Positions 47,360-55,130 of a stretch of 64,000 nt of DNA are shown here, in pieces (the first letter of the stretch is position 1; every line of letters begins with the position of its first letter). The stretch lies in the NCBI RefSeq assembly GCF_900087015.1, contig NZ_FLKP01000002.1, forward strand, positions 1,488,001-1,552,000, in the 5' to 3' direction. Position numbers and translations under genes: made by a program. The notes below the pieces were generated by a model. That model saw only the letters and a list, made by a program, of their open reading frames with translations. It was not told the DNA's origin and did no database searches. Origin of the DNA: Christensenella timonensis (lineage in GTDB: Bacteria > Bacillota > Clostridia > Christensenellales > Christensenellaceae).

Positions 47360-48803
47360 TGGGCTCAGCATCAAATGGAAAATTTTTATTTATATCCTGA
47401 TTTTTGCGGCTGTAATGATTTTATTGTTATGGCTGCTTCAGATCGTATTCCTCAATGACTTTTATCGGGCGATCAAGCAAGGAGAGATCAGGGATGCAGC
47501 GCAGGTGATTGAACAGAATATCGACAATGAGAATGTCGATACGCTGATCGAGCGGATCGCGCACCGTTACGACGTGTGCGTGCGTATTGCGGATGTAGAT
47601 GGGGAGAACGTCTATTCTTCGGATATCATGCCGGACTGTGTGATCCATAAGATGCCGGCGTTTGAATTCTCGATCCTCGCGAGGGATACACAGGAAAACG
47701 GCGGAAGCATGCTTCGGATCCTGCCGCAAAAGAAATTTTCCGAAGCCGAATACGACGAGCGGTATTTTATGGGAAATGTGCCGCCGCCGGACAACGGAAT
47801 CACAGAAAGCATGATTTATACCAGTACATTGACGACAGCTGACGGACAGACGTTGCTGCTGGCCTTGAATTCAGTGATCACGCCAGTCAATTCTACGGTG
47901 GAAACGCTGCGTATACAGCTTCTGTATATTACGGTCATACTGATTGCCTGCGCGCTTGTTATCGCGCTCATGATTGCACGGCGTGTTTCAAACCCGATCA
48001 TTCAGATCAATCAAGCGGCGAAAAAGCTGGCGAAAGCGCAGTATGATGTCCGGTTTAATGGGGAAGGCTACCGTGAGATCGCGGAACTGGCCGAGACGCT
48101 CAATTATGCGGCGCATGAGCTTTCCAAGGTGGATAATCTGCGCAAGGAGCTGATCGCGAATATCTCCCACGACCTGCGTACGCCGCTCACGATGATCATA
48201 GGATATGCGGAGGTCATGCGCGACCTGCCGGGTGAAAATACGCCGGAAAATGTGCAGATCGTCATTGACGAAGCACGGAGGCTGACGACCCTTGTAAACG
48301 ATGTGATGGATATTTCCAAGCTGCAATCGGGAACGCAGGAATTGAATACGTCAACTTTTAACCTGACGCAGATGATACGCGACATCCTGACGCGGTATAC
48401 CAAGCTGAAGGAGCAGGAGGGGTACCGGATATCCTTTGATTATAAAAAAGATGTCATGGTAGAGGCGGACGAAACGCGCATCGGGCAGGTCATCTATAAC
48501 CTGGTCAACAATGCGCTCACCTATGCGGGAGAGGGGAAGAATATCATTGTCAGGCAGACGATATACGATGATAAGGTGAAAATCGAAGTGTGCGACGATG
48601 GGGAAGGGATCCCGCGGGAGCAACTCCCGTATATCTGGGAGCGCTACTATAAGGCAAGCAAAACGCATAAACGTGCGGCAATGGGAACGGGACTCGGACT
48701 TTCCATCGTGAAAGGCATACTGGATATGCATGGGACGGAATATGGGGTCAGCAGCGAAGAAGGCAAGGGCAGTATATTCTGGTTTATCCTGAAAATTAAG
48801 TGA
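47349..48803 (+). CDS. Sensor histidine kinase
   Basis: A 484-residue kinase starting at TTG 47349 (overlapping the regulator). It has two membrane segments (about 12-35, and about 190-212 IQLLYITVILIACALVIALM), an extracellular sensor of about 150 residues, a HAMP linker, the H-box LIANISHDLRTPLTMIIGYA, and N, G1 and G2 boxes (YNLVNNALTY, CDDGEGIPREQ, GTGLGLSIVKG). A typical PhoR/ResE-like kinase; ligand unknown. Confidence 0.93.
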   Translation: MKRDGLSIKWKIFIYILIFAAVMILLLWLLQIVFLNDFYRAIKQGEIRDAAQVIEQNIDNENVDTLIERIAHRYDVCVRIADVDGENVYSSDIMPDCVIHKMPAFEFSILARDTQENGGSMLRILPQKKFSEAEYDERYFMGNVPPPDNGITESMIYTSTLTTADGQTLLLALNSVITPVNSTVETLRIQLLYITVILIACALVIALMIARRVSNPIIQINQAAKKLAKAQYDVRFNGEGYREIAELAETLNYAAHELSKVDNLRKELIANISHDLRTPLTMIIGYAEVMRDLPGENTPENVQIVIDEARRLTTLVNDVMDISKLQSGTQELNTSTFNLTQMIRDILTRYTKLKEQEGYRISFDYKKDVMVEADETRIGQVIYNLVNNALTYAGEGKNIIVRQTIYDDKVKIEVCDDGEGIPREQLPYIWERYYKASKTHKRAAMGTGLGLSIVKGILDMHGTEYGVSSEEGKGSIFWFILKIK

Positions 48804-48831
48804 TTTTTAAGAAACAGGGGGGCAGTTCGCA

Positions 48832-48860
48832 TTGTAGCGGCTGTCCCTTTTGATTATAAT
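48832..48860 (+). promoter_or_regulatory. Promoter directly before the second response regulator
   Basis: TTGTAG and TATAAT separated by 17 bases. The expected transcription start is at or next to the ATG at 48867, so the message may be leaderless. Part of the -35 region overlaps a GGGGCAG / CTGTCCC hairpin that may end the previous operon. Confidence 0.6.
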
Positions 48861-48866
48861 AAGAGT

Positions 48867-49526
48867 ATGAAAATAGTGATTGCGGAAGATAATTGCAAAA
48901 TTAGAAACGAACTGCAGAGTTTTTTGCAAAAGTACGGGTACCAGACGGCAGGCATCGAGCGATTCGATACGATCGTGCAGGATATCATTGCAGAAAAGGG
49001 AGACCTGCTGCTTTTAGACATCAATCTCCCGGAGGTGGACGGCTATTCTGTTTGCCGTGAGATCAGGAAAACATCGGATATGCCCATCATTATCGTGACA
49101 AGCAGGAACACGGAGATGGATGAACTGATGAGCATCAACCTGGGAGCGGATGATTTTGTAACCAAGCCTTATAATACGCAGATCCTGCTCGCACGCATCA
49201 ATTCCGTATTAAAGCGTGTGAACAAGAGCGTCGACAGGATCGACTGCGGCTCCTTCGCGCTGAACCTGGCGCGCGGCGTGATCGAGGTTACGGAAAAGGA
49301 AATCGAGTTGACCAAAAACGAGCTGCGTATCTTAAATACGCTGGCAACGCGCCGCGGAACCATTGTGACGCGTGAAGAGCTGATGAAAGACCTTTGGAAC
49401 GATAATATGTTTGTGGACGACAATACCTTAAACGTCAATGTCAACAGGCTGCGCAGGAAGATGGAAGAAGAAGGACTTATCAATGTGATCGAAACAAAAC
49501 GCGGACAGGGGTACCTGCTGCGATGA
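48867..49526 (+). CDS. BceR-like response regulator
   Basis: A 219-residue OmpR-family regulator: MKIVIAEDNCKIRNELQSFL, phosphorylation site LLLLDINLPEVDGYSV, ADDFVTKPYNTQILLARINS and a C-terminal winged helix ending in NVIETKRGQGYLLR. Sequence and partner are those of the BceRS group that answers cell-envelope antibiotics. No BceAB transporter is next to it, which is unusual. The ATG has no clear ribosome binding site and the promoter -10 box ends seven bases upstream. Confidence 0.9.
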   Translation: MKIVIAEDNCKIRNELQSFLQKYGYQTAGIERFDTIVQDIIAEKGDLLLLDINLPEVDGYSVCREIRKTSDMPIIIVTSRNTEMDELMSINLGADDFVTKPYNTQILLARINSVLKRVNKSVDRIDCGSFALNLARGVIEVTEKEIELTKNELRILNTLATRRGTIVTREELMKDLWNDNMFVDDNTLNVNVNRLRRKMEEEGLINVIETKRGQGYLLR

Positions 49527-50539
49527 AGCTGAGCGATTACCTCAAGGACAAGGTTTGGTTTTTGATTTGCGATTGCCTGATCCTCTTTGGGCTTCCGCTG
49601 ATCCTCGGCTTACTTCAGGCGGACATTACCCTGATCCTGTTTTTTATAGCGGTACTGGCAATAGGCATCGTACTTCCGCTGGTGTTGGATTATCTGAAGC
49701 GCAACCGTTTTTACAGCGGGCTGCTGTCGCTTTTCGATTCGCTGGAGAATAAAAACCTGATCGCTGAAGTGCTGGAGCGGCCGGTTTCCCTGCGGGAAGG
49801 GATGATCCTCTATGACCTGCTGAAAGGGACGAACCGCGCGATGCTCGAAAAGATCGCGGAATACCGCCATGCACAGGAAGAGTACCGTGAGTACATTGAA
49901 ATGTGGGTACACGAAATCAAAACACCGCTTGCCGCGTCCAAGCTTGCCGTGGAAAACCACAGGGAGCATGTCGCGGCAGGGATAGAAGAAGACATTGATA
50001 AAATGGAGGATCTTGTCGAGCAGGTATTGTTCTATTCCCGTAGTAACACTGTGGAAAAGGACTATATGCTGCGAAAAACGGATTTGCAGGAAATCGTATT
50101 CTCGGTCGCCCGCAGAAATGCGCAGCTTTTTATTGAAAAGCATATCCGGTTGGAAACGGATGTGGAAGGACTGAAGGTGTTCACGGATGCGAAATGGATC
50201 GAGTTCATTTTAAACCAGCTGATCGTGAATGCGATCAAGTACAGCGATAAAAAGGATGCATGTATCTGTGTGACGGGAAAAACGCAAAAAGATTGCGTGC
50301 TGCTCAAAATCGTTGACAATGGCGTGGGGATATCCGTTCACGAACTAGGCCGCGTTTTCGATAAGGGATTTACGGGAAGCAACGGAAGGAAAAAAGGGCA
50401 ATCAACCGGGTTGGGGCTTTACCTTTGCAAGAAACTATGCGCAAAACTGGGACACGGGATCCGCATTGAGTCTGAAGAAGGCCGGGGTACGGCGGTTACG
50501 ATTGTTTTCCCTAAAAGTTCTATGACCATGGTATTATAG
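49523..50539 (+). CDS. BceS-like intramembrane-sensing histidine kinase
   Basis: A 338-residue kinase. Two membrane helices in the first 65 residues (WFLICDCLILFGLPLILGLL, LILFFIAVLAIGIVLPLVL) are joined by only a few residues, so there is no extracellular sensor. The H-box is EMWVHEIKTPLAASKL, and N, G1 and G2 boxes follow (NQLIVNAIKYS, DNGVGISVHELG, STGLGLYLCKK). Kinases of this type sense through a partner ABC transporter, absent here. It overlaps the regulator by four bases. Confidence 0.91.
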   Translation: MKLSDYLKDKVWFLICDCLILFGLPLILGLLQADITLILFFIAVLAIGIVLPLVLDYLKRNRFYSGLLSLFDSLENKNLIAEVLERPVSLREGMILYDLLKGTNRAMLEKIAEYRHAQEEYREYIEMWVHEIKTPLAASKLAVENHREHVAAGIEEDIDKMEDLVEQVLFYSRSNTVEKDYMLRKTDLQEIVFSVARRNAQLFIEKHIRLETDVEGLKVFTDAKWIEFILNQLIVNAIKYSDKKDACICVTGKTQKDCVLLKIVDNGVGISVHELGRVFDKGFTGSNGRKKGQSTGLGLYLCKKLCAKLGHGIRIESEEGRGTAVTIVFPKSSMTMVL

Positions 50540-50555
50540 CTCCTGAAAGGATCAG

Positions 50556-50586
50556 AAAAAGGCCGCCCATAACGGACGGCCTTTTT
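50556..50586. terminator. Bidirectional terminator between kinase and lipoprotein genes
   Basis: AAAAAGGCCG and CGGCCTTTTT, perfect ten-base arms with an 11-base loop, lie between two convergent genes and serve both strands. Confidence 0.92.
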
Positions 50587-50594
50587 GATGTTCG

Positions 50595-51197
50595 TCAGCT
50601 TTCTGCGATGTGCAAGCTGTCCTTGACCCGATCGAACAGCCCGGCAGACTGAGAAAAGTGGTCAGCGCTATCCTGCAACTGCAAGCAATAAATCTTTTTG
50701 TCGGTCGCTACAAAGACCGTCCGCGCAGTGAAAGTTTCGCTGCCGTCCTGCAGCCTCCCTGTTACGTCAAAGGCGACGGCGGGATACCCATCGATTTCAT
50801 AATAAGACGGTTCAGTTGCCGCGGATTCTTTCATGGAACCTTTTAACGTTTGGTTAATGTAGGTATCGACATTGCGTTCCAGTTCCTGTTTCAGGTCGTC
50901 GCTGCGGTCGTCGTAATGATCGGCCTGTGTCATCGTGATGTAAGCGTTTTTGGCATCGGGATTGGAATAATAAAAGAGATAATTCTTCATATCGGCAATA
51001 TCGCTGAAATCTTCCAGCTTCCATGGATCGGCCAGCAGGGAAGAATCGATCTGTACTGCAACGTTCTTATCAGAAGCAGAAGAAGTGGTTTCCGGGGAAG
51101 ACGGCTGCGCAGAGGGAGCGGAAGGAGCGGCACATGCTGCCATGAGCAATACAGGAAACATGAGGAATAGTATTGTAAACAAAATGATTTTTTTCAT
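50595..51197 (-). CDS. Lipoprotein with PsbP-like domain
   Basis: A 200-residue exported protein. The ATG at 51197 has GGAG six bases upstream and gives MKKIILFTILFLMFPVLLMA-AC, a lipoprotein signal with the acylated Cys at about residue 22. A Ser/Pro/Ala linker of about 25 residues follows. The mature domain (NYLFYYSNPDAKNAYITMTQ, GYPAVAFDVTGRLQDGSETF, FVATDKKIYCLQLQDSADHF) resembles small PsbP/LpqN-type lipoproteins of unknown role. It is convergent with the BceS-like gene and divergent from the BMC operon. Confidence 0.8.
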   Translation of the reverse strand: MKKIILFTILFLMFPVLLMAACAAPSAPSAQPSSPETTSSASDKNVAVQIDSSLLADPWKLEDFSDIADMKNYLFYYSNPDAKNAYITMTQADHYDDRSDDLKQELERNVDTYINQTLKGSMKESAATEPSYYEIDGYPAVAFDVTGRLQDGSETFTARTVFVATDKKIYCLQLQDSADHFSQSAGLFDRVKDSLHIAES

Positions 51198-51231
51198 GGT
51201 TTGCTCCATTTCTTATTGTAGGATTAGCATT

Positions 51232-51260
51232 ATTATAACAAATAGAATATCCCCAGACAA
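51232..51260 (-). promoter_or_regulatory. Promoter of the lipoprotein gene
   Basis: On the minus strand TTGTCT (51260-51255), 17 bases, TATAAT (51237-51232), 34 bases before the start. Confidence 0.7.
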
Positions 51261-51296
51261 ATGAATATTTCATGAATTGTAATAAAACAACGAAAG

Positions 51297-51360
51297 AAAC
51301 CACATAAAACAACAAAAACACAAAAAAGTAATTGACAACGTCCCGGCAAACGATTAATAT
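51297..51360 (+). promoter_or_regulatory. Promoter and upstream A-rich motif of the main BMC operon
   Basis: TTGACA at 51332 and TAATAT 17 bases on (51355-51360). Just upstream, AAACCACATAAAACAACAAA matches the motif below the second BMC promoter in its first 11 bases after the leading A (AACCACATAAA). It is a likely DeoR site, here upstream of -35, while in the other two promoters it lies downstream of -10. The leader to pduL is about 100 bases. Confidence 0.65.
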
Positions 51361-51465
51361 AAAAGTATCAAACAATGCTGTTTTACTATTGATTCTGTAA
51401 CGTTGTGGAATCTTTTGAATTTTTTGGAAATTAATTTTTTTGAATAAAAATAAGGTATCGGTCAA

Positions 51466-52104
51466 ATGGATAAAAGCGCGATCAGGAAAATTGTTGAAGC
51501 TGAAGTGGTATCTAGGTTGATGGAACAAACCGGCAGGCGTATTGTGCCTGCTGCCGTATCCAATCGCCATATCCATTTGTCGCGCAGCCATGTTGAGCGG
51601 TTATTTGGAGCAGGATACCAGCTTACACCAATCAAACCGCTGTCCCAGCCGGGACAGTTTGCCTGCGAAGAAACGGTGACGATCCAGGGGCCCAAGGGAG
51701 CGATCGAGAAGGTGAGGGTGCTGGGGCCGGAGCGCCCTGATACACAGATCGAGATATCCGCTACCGATTCTTTTAAGTTGGGTGTGCCGATCGTCGTACA
51801 TATGTCAGGCGAGGTAGCGGGAACGCCGGGATGCAGGATTTCCGGCCCCAAAGGGACGGTTGAGCTTGCGCAGGGATTGATGGTATCCAAACGCCATTTG
51901 CATATGTCGGCTGCACAGGCCGATCAATATCACCTGAAAAACGGCGATACGGTCAAATTGCGCTTTGGTGGTTCGCGCCCGATGGTTTTTGAGGATGTAC
52001 TGGTGCGCGCAGGCGACGGCCATGAACTGGAAGTGCATTTGGATATGGATGAAGCGAACGCCGCCCTGGTCAAAAATGGCGACTATATGGAGATCATAGG
52101 ATAA
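51466..52104 (+). CDS. pduL: Phosphate acyltransferase PduL
   Basis: A 212-residue phosphotransacylase that turns the acyl-CoA made by the aldehyde dehydrogenases into acyl-phosphate and recycles CoA inside the compartment. The N-terminal 20 residues (DKSAIRKIVEAEVVSRLME) form an amphipathic helix of the encapsulation type. The two PduL repeats carry the metal His motifs AAVSNRHIHLSRSHVE and VSKRHLHMSAAQAD. It is first in the BMC operon. The next gene starts directly at its stop (TAA-ATG). Confidence 0.95.
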   Translation: MDKSAIRKIVEAEVVSRLMEQTGRRIVPAAVSNRHIHLSRSHVERLFGAGYQLTPIKPLSQPGQFACEETVTIQGPKGAIEKVRVLGPERPDTQIEISATDSFKLGVPIVVHMSGEVAGTPGCRISGPKGTVELAQGLMVSKRHLHMSAAQADQYHLKNGDTVKLRFGGSRPMVFEDVLVRAGDGHELEVHLDMDEANAALVKNGDYMEIIG

Positions 52105-52791
52105 ATGGCGCAGACGGATAACTGGGATGAGCTGGTTCGCAGTATTGTGGACAGCGTATTGAATCGGATAGAGCGGGAGATGCCGCGCGATGAACATGTC
52201 GTGGGGACGCTTGCGCTTTTTACGACATATGTCCCCTCGCCTAAGACCGCGAATGAAAAGTTGGTTGCATTGTATGGGGAAGATATTGAGTGCGCTATGA
52301 GCGAAGAGGCGGATTTTGAGCCGTTCGGCTTCGAGTCCATGCGCATAGAGGATAAAACGGACGAGAAACTGCTGCTGCAAAAAGCCGCTTCCAAGGGAAG
52401 GATCGTACTGGTAACGCCGAAGATTAATCTTTTGCAGCGGATTGCGGACGGTGACGATGAAGGATTCATCGAGCATGTGGTGCTGCGTTCGCTCTTGTGG
52501 GGAAGAAAGGTATGTATCCTGCTGGATTTTGATACACCGAAGTTCAAACGGGGGACGTTTTTTGAAAAAATCGCTTCGATCATCGATTCCCTGACCTCGA
52601 TGGGGATACAGGTAGCGCAATATAACTGCGCGGGGGAAAAGGAAACAGCTGTGCTCACACTGGTGACGGAAAATGAGATCGAACAGGCGCGCAAAGCGGG
52701 GAAGCATTCCGTTTTATGCGCCGCAGGCGCGATCATAACGCCGCTGGCGCGCGAGCGTGCGGCAGAGCTTAACATCACCATTGACCGATAG
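52105..52791 (+). CDS. Possible microcompartment cargo protein of unknown function
   Basis: A 228-residue protein between PduL and the first BMC-P. The first 25 residues (WDELVRSIVDSVLNRIERE) form an amphipathic helix like those that target cargo to shells, but the rest matches no enzyme I recognise. The middle looks like a Rossmann or flavodoxin-like alternation (GRIVLVTPKINLLQRI, GRKVCILLDFDTPKFKRG, SMGIQVAQYNCAGEKE). The last 20 residues, LCAAGAIITPLARERAAELN, resemble a tail that recurs in other BMC-associated proteins. A flavoprotein-like role is possible but unproven. Confidence 0.6.
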   Translation: MAQTDNWDELVRSIVDSVLNRIEREMPRDEHVVGTLALFTTYVPSPKTANEKLVALYGEDIECAMSEEADFEPFGFESMRIEDKTDEKLLLQKAASKGRIVLVTPKINLLQRIADGDDEGFIEHVVLRSLLWGRKVCILLDFDTPKFKRGTFFEKIASIIDSLTSMGIQVAQYNCAGEKETAVLTLVTENEIEQARKAGKHSVLCAAGAIITPLARERAAELNITIDR

Positions 52792-52800
52792 GAGGCAAAG

Positions 52801-53139
52801 ATGCTGATAGGCAGGGTAAAAGGAACGGTTGTCAGTACCAACAAAGTAAATAAACTTACGGGTTCAAAGCTGCTGATCGTCCAGCCCGTCGACATCGAAA
52901 CTTTTGAAGAAAAGGGCGAATATGTGATCTGCATAGACGATGTGGGCGCGGGAGATGGAGATATCGTGATGTGCGCTTACGGAAGTTCCGCCCGGCAGAC
53001 GGATACCTCAAAGAAGTATGCGTCCGATTACAGCATTTACGGGATCGTGGATTACATTACGATCAAAGAGAAACAGACATATGATAAGGCGAAGGACGAT
53101 TATGGTACGGCACAAAAGGAGAAGGAATCATGCAATTAG
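52801..53139 (+). CDS. BMC-P shell vertex protein (EutN/CcmL family)
   Basis: A 112-residue pentamer subunit that caps shell vertices. Family pattern: MLIGRVKGTVVSTNKVNKLT, GSKLLIVQPVDIETFEEKG, YVICIDDVGAGDGDIVMCAY-GSSARQT and IYGIVDYI. About 20 extra charged residues follow the core. It overlaps the next BMC-P gene by ten bases. GGAGG precedes the start. Confidence 0.94.
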   Translation: MLIGRVKGTVVSTNKVNKLTGSKLLIVQPVDIETFEEKGEYVICIDDVGAGDGDIVMCAYGSSARQTDTSKKYASDYSIYGIVDYITIKEKQTYDKAKDDYGTAQKEKESCN

Positions 53140-53648
53140 CGAGGGTGGTCGGCAGTCTTGTCAGCACAAGGAAATCCGATAAGCTGCAGGGAATGAAAAT
53201 ATTGGTAGCGGTTCCTGTGGATATGGACACTTTTGAAGAAAAAGGCGCGCCTTTTGTGACGATCGACGCAATCGGCGCCGGCGAAGGGGAAGTCGTGATG
53301 TGCGTAGGAGGAAGCTCTTCGCGCCAGACAGACCTGACAGACGGCAAGCCGGTCGATAATACGATCGTGGCGATCATCGACAGTGTGGATGTACAGGGGA
53401 AAAGGTTGTTTGACAAGGCCGAAGACGCCGGCAGCCTGAAAGAAGAACCGGGGATTGCCGCAGGGCAGGAAGAAACGGTTGTGGTGGAGATCGAAGAAAA
53501 ACAAGGTGCAGAAATGGTACGGGAGTTCGTGGAACCGGCCGCAACCGTTGTCGCTGAGGTGCCGCAAGAACCTGGGAGCGGGAATGAATCCAGGTTTGAA
53601 CGCGTGCAGGGATCGCGCAAGGAACGCAGCAAAAAGAAAAACAAGTGA
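53130..53648 (+). CDS. BMC-P shell vertex protein with long C-terminal extension
   Basis: A 172-residue EutN/CcmL protein. Residues 1-88 are the core (QLARVVGSLVSTRKSDKLQG, IDAIGAGEGEVVMCVGGSSS-RQT, VDNTIVAIIDSV). The remaining 80 residues are not part of the family: an acidic stretch (EETVVVEIEEKQGAEMVREF), Pro/Ala linker and a very basic end (RKERSKKKNK). Such a tail on the vertex protein could contact cargo or the next shell layer. It overlaps the previous BMC-P gene, so both are made together. Confidence 0.9.
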   Translation: MQLARVVGSLVSTRKSDKLQGMKILVAVPVDMDTFEEKGAPFVTIDAIGAGEGEVVMCVGGSSSRQTDLTDGKPVDNTIVAIIDSVDVQGKRLFDKAEDAGSLKEEPGIAAGQEETVVVEIEEKQGAEMVREFVEPAATVVAEVPQEPGSGNESRFERVQGSRKERSKKKNK

Positions 53649-53691
53649 ATAAATCGATCGGGATTGAAAAGATAGAGAGGGTGTTGAAGGC

Positions 53692-55119
53692 ATGGAATAT
53701 TCGGATATTCAGTTGAGGGAAATGATTAAGGAAGCGGTGGAACGCGCCTTGAAAGGCGCGGCAGCCAGTCCTGCATGTGGATGTGCGGGTAGCGGCTTTG
53801 GTTCGGCGTGGATGTTTGACGATGCAAACCAGGCGGTTGCCGCCGCGAAGGCTTCGCAGAAACAGCTCGCGGGCATGACGCTGGAAAAGCGGGGATTATT
53901 GATTGCGGCAATGCGCCAGGCAGCTCTGAAAAATGCGGAGTATCTTGCGAAATTGGCGAACGAAGAGACCGGTTATGGAAGATATGAACATAAGATCCTC
54001 AAAAACAGGCTGGCCGCAGAAAAGACACCCGGAATCGAAGACTTAAGGCCGGTTGCTTATACGGGGGACAATGGAATGACGCTGATCGAAGGCGCGCCGT
54101 TTGGAGTGATCGGCTCAATCACACCCTCGACGAACCCGACTTCTACGGTTATCAACAATTCGATCAGTATGGTCGCTGCGGGAAATGCAGTCGTATTTAA
54201 CCCGCATCCGTCGGCAAAGCACGCTTCACAGGAAACGATGCGTATTTTGAACGAGGCAATCGTCGGTGCGGGCGGCCCTCCGGCGCTGATCGCGACCGTG
54301 AACGAACCGTCGCTCGAATCGGGTAAGACCATCATGGAGCATAAGGATATTCCGATCCTTTCGATCACAGGGGGGGAGGCTGTTGTCGGCGTCGCAATGA
54401 AGACTGGCAAAAAAGTTATTGCGGCGGGGCCGGGAAATCCGCCGGTTATCGTTGACGATACGGCGGACATCCAGCATGCCGCACAGGCGATCGTAGATGG
54501 GGCAAGCTTTGATAACAATGTACTGTGCGTCGCGGAAAAGGAAGTATTTGCGATGAACGGCATTTTTGACGCACTGGTTTCCGCTATGATGCCGCTTGGC
54601 TGCTACAAGGCGCAGGGGGACGATATCCGGAAAATCATCGATACGGTATTGGTCAACAAAGACGGTCGTTATGTGATCAATAGAAAATATGTGGGAAGCA
54701 ATGCGACGCGCATCCTTACGGACAGCGGGATCAGTTACAGCGGACAGCCGCGCCTGATCATTGCGGAGGTGGACAAAAACCATCCTTTCGTGGTTGTGGA
54801 AATGCTGATGCCTGTCCTTGGCATGGTACGTGTGTCAAATATTGACGAAGCGATCGAGGAAGCGTTTATCGCGGAACGCGGCTGCCAGCATTCGGCGCTG
54901 ATCCACTCGACAAATGTGCATAATATGTCGAAGGCGGCGTCCGTACTGAACACCACGATTTTTGTAAAGAACGCGCCCTCCTATGCAGGACTGGGTTTTG
55001 GCGGCGAGGGATATGCTACACTGACGATCGCCACGCCGACAGGGGAAGGGCTGACCAGCGCAAAATCGTTTACGCGTTCCAGGCGGTGTGTGCTCCAGGG
55101 AGACTTCAGGATCGTATAA
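53692..55119 (+). CDS. CoA-acylating aldehyde dehydrogenase (PduP-like), copy 1
   Basis: A 475-residue enzyme that oxidises an aldehyde to acyl-CoA with NAD+. The N-terminal 20 residues (YSDIQLREMIKEAVERALKG) are a typical encapsulation helix, followed by a Gly/Ala/Cys linker. The core shows GVIGSITPSTNPTSTVINNS, GAGGPPALIATVNEPSLESG, LSITGGEAVVGVAMKTGKKV, AGPGNPPVIVDDTADIQHAA and the catalytic Cys in DGASFDNNVLCVAEKEVF (about residue 281). Aldehyde could be lactaldehyde or propionaldehyde. A related second copy stands at 58217. Confidence 0.95.
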   Translation: MEYSDIQLREMIKEAVERALKGAAASPACGCAGSGFGSAWMFDDANQAVAAAKASQKQLAGMTLEKRGLLIAAMRQAALKNAEYLAKLANEETGYGRYEHKILKNRLAAEKTPGIEDLRPVAYTGDNGMTLIEGAPFGVIGSITPSTNPTSTVINNSISMVAAGNAVVFNPHPSAKHASQETMRILNEAIVGAGGPPALIATVNEPSLESGKTIMEHKDIPILSITGGEAVVGVAMKTGKKVIAAGPGNPPVIVDDTADIQHAAQAIVDGASFDNNVLCVAEKEVFAMNGIFDALVSAMMPLGCYKAQGDDIRKIIDTVLVNKDGRYVINRKYVGSNATRILTDSGISYSGQPRLIIAEVDKNHPFVVVEMLMPVLGMVRVSNIDEAIEEAFIAERGCQHSALIHSTNVHNMSKAASVLNTTIFVKNAPSYAGLGFGGEGYATLTIATPTGEGLTSAKSFTRSRRCVLQGDFRIV

Positions 55120-55130
55120 GGATAAATTGA

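Noticed and set aside
51805-52934. Overlapping minus-strand open frames of about 300 codons opposite pduL and the next gene
   Set aside because: They are shadows of strong coding frames; Ser/Arg/Phe-rich, no start signals.
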